The position numbers were made by a program, and so were the translations under genes. This document shows, piece by piece, positions 56,643 through 64,000 of a stretch of DNA of 64,000 nt. Position 1 is the first letter of the stretch. Each line of letters begins with the position of its first letter. The notes under the pieces are model-generated. The model had not been told where the DNA came from. It saw nothing but the letters and a program-made list of their open reading frames with translations, and searched no databases. The stretch is from Ryuthela nishihirai (Eukaryota > Arthropoda > Arachnida > Araneae > Heptathelidae): the NCBI GenBank assembly GCA_038380435.1, contig JAWZYU010000020.1:39464307-39528306 (forward strand), given 5' to 3'.

Positions 56643-57389
56643 ACAGAGTGTCTCAAAAAATGTATACATGTTTCATTAAAGAATACTTTTTAACATTTCC
56701 CCACTCCGTTTTAAAGATCTTTAAAATATTTCTGGAAAAATTCAATAAATATAAATAAGCTTAATAATTTTTACCCTTACGAGAAGACTTATTTCGAAAG
56801 GGGCGGGTTCATGACCCCTTGACAATCTCCCCAACCCCCAGAACCGGACCCCTCAGAGCGTAATAATTGGCATTATGTTTCTAACTTGTTAGATTAGAAT
56901 ATAAAGAATATCAATCAATCAATTTTATTTCTTCATCATATACAATATATAACATAGAAAAATATGAGTGAACCCAAAAACCACATGATTTGTCTGGACC
57001 ACTAAAGGAAATTAATGCAAAAATCAATAATATATGTTCTAATAATATATATATTCAATAAATATATTCTATTTTCGTCCGATTTAAGTACATAGTCAGT
57101 CGAATGTTTTGTCTATCTGAAGGACATATGTACAGTAGGAAATCAGTTGCATTTAAATTAAAACTTAAGCGTGGAATTGAGTGATTCTGTGCATTTTTAT
57201 TAGCAGAAACGTTTACTGTAGTTCGTCGCTGTCAACAGTGCCTACATATCAACGATGAGCGCTTTGAACATGTTTATTAATGGATCATGTAATCAAAATA
57301 AGGTTTGTTATATTAATTATGTATTTTCTTTATTTACACATAAAAATATTATTTCGTGAGATGTGTATAAATTTTTGATACATCCTGTA
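56643..57389. mobile_element. Non-autonomous DNA transposon with ~35-bp TIRs
   Basis: The left end tacagagtgtctcaaaaaat plus gtatacatgttt and the reverse complement of the right end, tacaggatgtatcaaaaatt plus tatacacatct, align well. TA lies at both edges. The interior has no transposase that I can read. A Tc1/mariner-type affiliation is likely from the termini. Confidence 0.6.
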
Positions 57390-57853
57390 TCTTTCTTCAC
57401 TCTTCCATTTATTAAAATTCTTAAGGAATCGTCATGGGTCAATTTGCTCTCGACCCTTAACTAGATCCAACTTCTCACCTGACCGTATCTCAGATCATGG
57501 TTGTTGTTGTTATTATATAATTTTTTGAAAGAATTAAAGGCTTTTGAATCTACTGGTTTTGATAATCATTTTGTGTTTGGTTGTTCCATAATAACTCTGA
57601 AATGGCTACACAAATCATTTGCATATTTAACCACAAAAGACTTCATTAAAAGCAATTCTCAGGATCATAGGAGTATATGAATTCCTTGCTTTTCTAATTT
57701 TTGATCAGATTCGCAAAACTACTAGTTTAGACTATGACAAATGATAATGCCTTCCCAGTACTCGAATTCAGACGCCAGTAGTTGCAATGTCACCGAAAAC
57801 GAACGGGATACCACTGAGACATCGAGGCGGTGAGGTTCCTCGTCAGATACCGT
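57390..57853. other. Unannotated spacer
   Basis: No supported feature. Confidence 0.45.
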
Positions 57854-58633
57854 AAGGGTTGGGGTTGCTCAATCAGTAGTGTGCTAGAGTGTTTGGCAAT
57901 CTGGGTTGTTTTTTGCACAACATGGGCCAAATGGCCAGGTCACAAAGATTGTGAAAGTTCAGGGAGGGGACCCACTGGAACAGCTGTTGGGAGACAGATG
58001 GTAGCCTCTCATCAAGGCCATCCAGTGTGTTCTTTAACGTGCACAAGGTATGACTCTCCCGCACACGGGATCACGGATTAACGTCCCATTCGACGGACGG
58101 CGTTCTTTCCAATCCCATCGGTGTCCCATACTGACCGTGGGGAGGGCGGGAAATTTTGCGGAGATAAATCTTAACGCTCGTCCAGCTGGGATTCGAACCT
58201 GGGAACTGCAGATTACGAGCTTGGCACGCTACCGACTGAGCCACCCCCGTCCCTTGATAATCTGCAGCTTCCAGGTTATTATGCCAGCGTATATATTTAT
58301 CTCCGCTAAACCCCACACCATCCTTAGAGAGAATGGGACCCCCGATAATTCGATTCCTTGGAATGGAATGTTGAGACGTGGCTGGGAATTCGATTTCTTC
58401 GGATGGAATGTTGAGACGTTGGCTGGTATGTATGAGAGCCATACTTTTTGTACGTTAAAGAACATGCTGGATGACCTATGACAAGAGGCTTCTATCTCTC
58501 CCCTAACAGGTTCCAGCGAATGCCTTTCTCCACCCTTCTCTGAGACCTTGGGTTCCTAGTGACCTGGCCATTAATTTGACTCATTGTGGAAAAAAAGAAA
58601 AAATGCCACTCAGAGGTAAAACAGCCGAAACCC
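57854..58633 (+). mobile_element. SINE-A host copy split by nested SINE-A
   Basis: The head is at 57854-57901 (gggttggggttgctcaatca). The rest is at 58255-58633 (aatctgcagcttccaggtta to cactcaga and acagccgaaaccc). A 40-bp tandem duplication beginning aattcgattycttyggatgg is inside it at 58347 and 58387. Confidence 0.82.
57902..58253 (-). mobile_element. SINE-A nested in the SINE-A head
   Basis: Tail-first and slightly shortened in the tail (cctctgagcggcac is missing). Only a short flanking repeat (aatct) is visible. The insertion point is in the anticodon region of the host head. Confidence 0.85.
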
Positions 58634-58752
58634 ATCCTTTGTTCAGGCTCTAGTGCTTGAAAAATTCCAGATGAAAAATTCCAGAGGATTCGGACCTTCA
58701 ACTATTTGGGCTACTCGTGACGACCCTTCCTCCTCATTGAGAGGAAAGGAAA

Positions 58753-59042
58753 ATCATCATCATCATCATCCTCCTCAAGCAACCATGGGCTACGGAGGTC
58801 CAACCAGACCGTGCAATTTAGTTCTCCAAGCAAGTCTATCCTGAGCTACATCTACTGCATCTGGCCACTGCACACCAATTCTAACAAGGTCCTGTTTGAC
58901 ATTGTCAGCCCACCGCATCCTAGGTCTCCCCTTCTTTCTGAAGCCTTTAGGCACACTGTTCATAACCCTATTCGCCAATTTATAATTATTCATACGGGCA
59001 ACATGGCCAAACCAACGGAGTCTCTCTCTGCACAATATGGGT
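58753..59042 (-). mobile_element. 5'-truncated RTE-like LINE copy
   Basis: In reverse: an intact 3' coding end and a (GAT)n microsatellite at 58753-58770. The product contains RLRWFGHVARM, VPKGFRKKGRPRMRWADNVK and ends LHGLVGPP, colinear with 23440-23682 of the longer LINE. Its reading frame is unbroken over ~90 codons, so it is younger than the long copy. Severe 5' truncation is typical of target-primed reverse transcription. Confidence 0.9.
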
Positions 59043-59218
59043 GTAGGCAAAAGTATTTCAAATATATATTTCACGTATTTTTTAAAACAGCTTTAAAGAC
59101 AACTAAAACAAAGGGAAAAAATTTATACCGGAACATTATTAGGGCTAAATATTCACTGCTCTCTCTCTCTTACTGATCTTGTCTCATATGTTAAACATTA
59201 TGTTTTATGTTGCTCAAT
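59043..59218. other. Unannotated spacer
   Basis: No supported feature. Confidence 0.4.
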
Positions 59219-60196
59219 TGTATATGTTACCGGCAATGTATGAAAAGCCGCCATTCTATAGAATACTCGGCGTTTTTAGGCAATGTATGTAATATGAGAA
59301 TTATTACATACTTTCCCTAGGCATTGTATAGAATACATAGGCATTATATAGAATGACAAATACTATTTCGGCAAAGTATGAAAAAGGCTTTTATTGAAAA
59401 GATGCATGTGAAAATGTAAGAAGTACAAAATATAAGATACGGGATTTTTCTACAAAAAGAGAAAAATACCATTGCTGAACTACCGCCAGAAATATTAACA
59501 TAACCTGTAATGAATCTGTCGTCCACATTATGAAAAACGCCCCAAATGAGGTAAAGCCAAGTGAAAACGAATCAGTAAAGTGTTGAATTTGCAATTCCAG
59601 TTAGGATACTCGTATTTCACTTTACTACTTGTCAAATCTATTTCAGTGGAGTTCCGCGATGCTTGTGATATGTCGTTTTTTGATGACTTTTTTTTAATCT
59701 GTTTTTTGACCTTAACTCTCTTTCTATGGAAGCTAGGGTTCTCAAACTTTGGGATCCCTATTGAGGCAACCCTCTTTTACACTCTTACAACGCTAGGGGG
59801 TGCTTTTCCGAATGGAAGGGTGTCTTTTTGGTGTCCAAAGTGACCAACTACGGCGCTCTTTTTTACCGAAACTAGGGACTGGCGGATCTGGCAATCAGGG
59901 TGAGCCTATAGGGGACCCAGGGGAACATTTACTGGTCAATTCGAATTGGACTGAGTGCTCTGGCTCTCTGTTTGAGGCGAGCGTCGAGAGTCACGTGACT
60001 CGCATTGCGACATTAAACATCACTGCCGGGAGTATTTTATACTTTGCCGATTTGCCTTTTGGCATTCTATAGAATGCCTAGGAAATGTGTGAAATATGAA
60101 TCGTTTCATACATTGCCGGCTAGTTTTAGGCATTATATACAATGCCTAGGCATTCTATAGAATGCCGGATTTCAAACTTTGCCGGTGACATATACA
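59219..60196. mobile_element. Unclassified 978-bp TIR element with palindrome-rich ends
   Basis: The left end tgtatatgttaccggcaatg and the right-end complement tgtatatgtcaccggcaaag are inverted repeats. Similarity continues discontinuously for about 150 bp, with repeated blocks (c)cggcaa(a/t)gtatgaaa and ggcattctatagaatgcc, the latter itself a palindrome. No TSD was found and no transposase is readable in 59400-60000. The superfamily is unknown to me. Confidence 0.65.
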
Positions 60197-60312
60197 TGGA
60201 TATCTGTGCATATGAAATAAATAAATAATTTTTAAGTATACTGGATTTGCACTTAAAAAGGTCCAATATACTTAAAATACTTTTGAATGAGTATACTAGA
60301 CCAACAATTATA

Positions 60313-61731
60313 CACTGCTCGACATTGAAAGTGCCCCACCCAGAAGGACATATCGTACAAACATGCAAATAGAATGGTGGGTGTGCGCAGTTGAGACATG
60401 CAAATGATGATTATCCGGAGCCAATGACGTGTGTGGTTCAAAAGATAAAAAGTGCAAGAAGGAACAGGGATGGGATTGTATTTATGCAGGCGGAAGTCGT
60501 ACGAACGGTTGAGATTAGGTGGTTCCGCTTGGAATTTGTTGACCGAAGGTCGAAAATGCCTGGTACAAGCTGTCGACAGGGTTATCGCCATTTGGATGTT
60601 ATTGAGAGAAAAAGAATTGTAGACTTATGTGAAGCTGGATGGACTACACGTCGTGTCACTGCCCATTTTCATCGGATGCACGAACTGTTGGATGCTGTTG
60701 GCAACAGTGGCAAAATGAAGGTTCTAGCGTGCGTTGCAGAGGGAGTGGTGCCGTCCGACAGACGTCAGTAGGGCTTGATAGGCGCATTGTTCGATATGCT
60801 TGTTCGTCACCACAGAGCACTGCAGGCAATATTTGATGGGCTGTGTAAGCAGCCGTGGACGTCCCCATAATGACCCGAATGGTAAACCGAAGGTTGCATG
60901 AAGCACACCTGTGTTCTAGGCAACCGTTACGTCGACTGCAATTAACTGCAAACCATCGCAGCGATCGTCTGGCTTGGTGCCGAAGTCGTGCGAACTGGGG
61001 TCATGAATAGAACACTGTTGTGTTTAGTGATGAATCTCCTTTCTGTCTGGGTGCTGACGATCGACGGGTTTGTGTATGGCGACAACCTGGCGAGAGGACT
61101 GATCCAGCTTTTGTTTGTGGCCGTCACACCGCCCATCAGCCAGGCATAATGGTATGGGGGTGCTATTGGATGAAAACACTGATTGGCGGGAACACTGACA
61201 GCTGCACGATACATTAGCGCGGTTCTGCAACCCATTTTGTTACTGTACCGGGGAGGCATGCAGTAGCCCATTTTCCAGCATGACAATGCCCGTGTACACA
61301 CTGCTAGGATCTCCAGACAATATTTGCAACATGTTCAAGTATTGTCATGGCCAGCACAATCACCAGATTTATTCCCAATAGAAAATCTGTGGGACCACAT
61401 TGGACGACGTGTAGAATTCTCTCATCGGCTGGGGCGGAATCTCGATGAATTATGGGAGCAATTCAACGCTGCTTGGCGTGCAATTCCTCAGGACCATATC
61501 CGTCGATGTATGACTCCATGCCACGCCGTATTGCTGCCTGTATTACCGTTCACAATGTGCAACCACCTACTGAGGTAGTCACATTGTGCTGCATTATCTC
61601 ATCTTCTAACCGCTGTAAGTGGCTGCAAATTATATCATGATATGCCAATAGGTATTGCTATGTATGTGCTGCATTTTACCCCTATCCCCTCATTCCTTCT
61701 GGGTGCGGCAATTTCAATGTCGTGCAGTGTA
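60313..61731 (+). mobile_element. Tc1-like transposon with both TIRs
   Basis: TIRs of about 40 bp: left cactgctcgacattgaaagt (60313) and right-end complement cactgcacgacattgaaatt (from 61731), both continuing into a ...cacccagaagga block. TA flanks both ends (60311-60312 and 61732-61733). The length, 1419 bp, is normal for Tc1-type elements. It carries the decayed transposase described separately. Confidence 0.92.
60556..61578 (+). pseudogene. Tc1-like DDE transposase, frameshifted
   Basis: The start MPGTSCRQGYRHLDVIERKR opens the DNA-binding domain in the 60391-60771 frame. The 60639-60836 frame continues it, and 60860-61010 reads ..RRLHEAHLCSRQPLRRLQLT. 61020-61217 has FSDESPF (first catalytic Asp) and GIMVWGCYW. 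About 61270 reads IFQHDNARVHTA (second Asp). 61324-61578 has WPAQSPDLFPIENLWDHIGR with the catalytic Glu, then IRRCMTPC. All three catalytic residues are present, but at least two frameshifts and several stops separate them. I count 32 residues between the second Asp and the Glu, fewer than the 34 of classical Tc1. Confidence 0.88.
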
Positions 61732-61733
61732 TT

Positions 61734-62480
61734 AGTCAACCTTCAACTATAAAAGTTCTGTTTCTTTTTGAAGTGCAACGTTCATAATTCTAAAGTGTGT
61801 GTGTGTGGGGGGGGGGGGGTGATATATGTACGAAAGTTAACCCTTTTTAAAGTTAAAAGTTCAGAACGGTCGTTTGCCAACCTTGCGAAGAGCAGATAAC
61901 GCCGTTTCTCCTGCCAGTTCCAACGCAGCCGACTGTAATTCTGCAAAGTTTCTAGAGAATAGATCTCTACAGTCAACATCTGCAATGTGCTGACAAACTG
62001 TCGAAGAAGTACGTTTGCGTGTAGCTGATAAGTCTTTGACTTATGTAAGGTTTCGAAATCCTCTTTTCGTTGATCGGAAAAATATTTCTTACTTTCTCTT
62101 CCCTCTCAAAATAAAAAAGTTCTTAAATAATAAGACTTCGTTCGTTATAGAAGTTTTTTTCGTTTTTCTGCTGTTGATGGGAGCAGACCCCATAGGCTCA
62201 GGATGTTTTCTTCAAGAAATATAATCAATCAAATTTAAATTCGATTGTTTTATCTAAGAAAAACTTTGCTTTTTTTGAACTGCCTAAAGAGTCAGGCCAC
62301 AACGATTCGAAAGACTGATATCTGGATAAAAATCCATTGTGTGTGAAGAAATATACGCCAATATAAAAATAACGTATTTTAAAATGTTTTATTTCATTAA
62401 ATGACTACGTCACAAAAGTAACGGTGTGTAAAAAATATCAATAAACTCTCGAAGTTTCCTTTTCTGTTCCATAGATTTCA
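61734..62480. other. Unannotated; small CpG-richer patch
   Basis: The minus-strand open frame at 61782-61985 has a plausible protein-like composition (LQNYSRLRWNWQEKRRYLLF) but no family I recognise. A G13-like run lies at 61807-61820. The open frame at 62015-62224 is unrecognised. Confidence 0.3.
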
Positions 62481-63000
62481 ATGTGTGACTCCAATCCATG
62501 AGATAGTCAGCTTCCGTCCAATGTGTGACTCCAATCCATGAGATAGTCAGCTTCCGTCCAATGTGTGACTCCAATCCATGAGATAGTCAGCTTCCGTCCA
62601 ATGTGTGACTCCAATCCATGAGATAGTCAGCTTCCGTCCAATGTGTGACTCCAATCCATGAGATAGTCAGCTTCCGTCCAATGTGTGACTCCAATCCATG
62701 AGATAGTCAGCTTCCGTCCAATGTGTGACTCCAATCCATGAGATAGTCAGCTTCCGTCCAATGTGTGACTCCAATCCATGAGATAGTCAGCTTCCGTCCA
62801 ATGTGTGACTCCAATCCATGAGATAGTCAGCTTCCGTCCAATGTGTGACTCCAATCCATGAGATAGTCAGCTTCCGTCCAATGTGTGACTCCAATCCATG
62901 AGATAGTCAGCTTCCGTCCAATGTGTGACTCCAATCCATGAGATAGTCAGCTTCCGTCCAATGTGTGACTCCAATCCATGAGATAGTCAGCTTCCGCCCA
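62481..63000. repeat. Minisatellite, 40 bp x 13, almost identical
   Basis: The unit is atgtgtgactccaatccatg plus agatagtcagcttccgtcca. Thirteen units fill 520 bp exactly, and the only change I see is cttccgccca in the last. Such uniformity indicates very recent expansion. Confidence 0.98.
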
Positions 63001-63357
63001 TACTCGGCTCAGCTTGTATGGTATAACCCTTGCAACATCTGTAGTGATTATTTCTTTTAAATACTGTAAATTTCGGATTTTTCGAAATAAATGATGCTTT
63101 AAATGTATCTTCCAAAACGAAAGTTCATTGAGGTCTTATCTGGACTTCTCAGGGACCATAAGGTCTGTTTAACTCAGTGGTGTAACTAGATAATTTGCAG
63201 CCAGGGGAGAGTGAATGTCACTCTCATATTCTAGTTCACTGCAGTGCATTACTTTTAACGCCCTCTGACCTGAAAGTAGCAAACGGAAAAAAATCATAAA
63301 ATCTCCAAAATAGAACCCTCTAGGAAGCTTATTCATTTTAGAAAAATATTTGCTTCT
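63001..63357. other. Unannotated spacer
   Basis: No supported feature. Confidence 0.45.
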
Positions 63358-63731
63358 TTTGGGTTGTTATTTTACCTCTGAGCGGCACTTTTTTGCACAC
63401 CATGGGCTTAATGGCCAGGCCACATGGACCCTGAAGGCTCAGAGAAGGTTGGGGGAGGGGACCCACTGGAACAGCTGTTCAGGGACAGATGGTAGCCTCC
63501 CGTCAAGCCCATCCAGCGTGTTCTTTAAGGTGCACAGTGTATGGCTCTCCCGCACACGGCGCCACGGCGCCATGGCTTAATATCTCATCCGACGGACGGC
63601 GGTATTTCCAAGCCCATCGATGTCCCCTACTGATCGTGGGCAGGGCGGGGAATCTCAACGCTGACCCAGCTAAGACTCGAACCTAGGAACTACATATTAC
63701 GAGCTTGGTGCGCCACCGACTGAGCCACCCC
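63358..63731 (-). mobile_element. SINE-A copy
   Basis: Tail-first, from tttgggttgttattttacct to gactgagccaccc. It has lost a short segment near 63652 (gagataaat missing). A possible short TSD atttgc occurs at both sides (63349 and 63733). Confidence 0.9.
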
Positions 63732-64000
63732 ATTTGCAGCTGTTTTTATTACTATTACACACATTTTCGCATGGCTTAACTTGGAACTAGGTAATCCTAT
63801 GTTACAGCACACAAAGAACATAATTAAACCATCGGCAAACAATTATTTCATTTGGCTAGGTCCATTTTTAACATGGTCTACGGAGTCTATGTGGCGAGAC
63901 CACGCTAAAATAATTTTCAATCGTGAGATTTCGTTATAATGAATTGCATAAAGCGAAATTATGTTATAATATCGTGACATTTCAATACAACGAGGTCTCG
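63732..64000. other. Unannotated; possible element end at window edge
   Basis: tttcgttataatgaattgca, cgaaattatgttataat and caatacaacgaggtctcg look like pogo-type terminal sequence, but the partner end would lie outside the window. Confidence 0.3.

Noticed and set aside
62481..63000. CRISPR-like direct repeats
   Set aside because: Contiguous identical 40-bp units without spacers; a minisatellite.

Overview
This is a eukaryotic, almost certainly metazoan, non-coding window that is AT-rich and packed with repeats. The SINE, RTE-like LINE and Tc1-like content fits an arthropod; a spider or other arachnid is my best guess, but that is a hunch from repeat style, not a demonstrated assignment. No complete host protein-coding gene can be supported. 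The only convincing host gene is a tRNA-Lys(UUU) at 559-631 with a T-run terminator. The best candidate for part of a host protein gene is a CpG-rich segment at about 18230-18650, with an X-box-like palindrome and a possible first coding exon.

Two tRNA-derived SINE families dominate. SINE-A (about 385 bp; tRNA-like head with a CTCGTAATC anticodon loop; tail ending in aaaacaacccaaccc) has about 40 full, broken or fragmentary copies on both strands, many with clear 9-17 bp target-site duplications (TSDs). SINE-B (about 210 bp; head with a TAGCCGAGTGGTTAGCGC A-box; tail gcttgagggggtatttattt) has about nine copies. They are repeatedly nested in each other. A third, minor tRNA-Glu-like repeat lies at 2.3-2.9 kb.

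Autonomous-type elements: a decayed RTE-like LINE at about 20130-23714 (endonuclease and reverse transcriptase recognisable, several frame breaks), a 5'-truncated second copy at 58753-59042 (-), a Tc1-like transposon with both terminal inverted repeats (TIRs) at 60313-61731, and a broken Tc1-like transposase at about 26960-28300 split by a SINE. Non-autonomous DNA elements include a palindromic Tc1/mariner MITE (7390-7607), a hAT-type MITE (14625-15067) inside a foldback element, a pogo-like MITE (9883-10233), a TIR element at 56643-57389, and an unclassified 978-bp TIR element at 59219-60196.

Tandem repeats are unusually numerous: a 70-bp satellite of about 62 units (40215-44573), a 30-bp array (48150-48655), a 60-bp array that contains the SINE-A head (50150-51016), a nearly identical 13 x 40 bp array (62481-63000), and older arrays near 0-0.5, 3.8-4.5, 6.2-7.1, 15.5-15.8, 33.4-34.1, 37.0-37.6 and 38.9-39.3 kb.

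How the parts work together: the last ~34 bp of SINE-B match, without gaps, the 3' end of the RTE-like LINE, which suggests that LINE as the SINE-B reverse-transcription partner. SINE-A has a different tail and must use another LINE. The window records successive retroposition into older repeats, fold-back rearrangements inside SINEs, and birth of new tandem arrays, one of them carrying SINE-head sequence.
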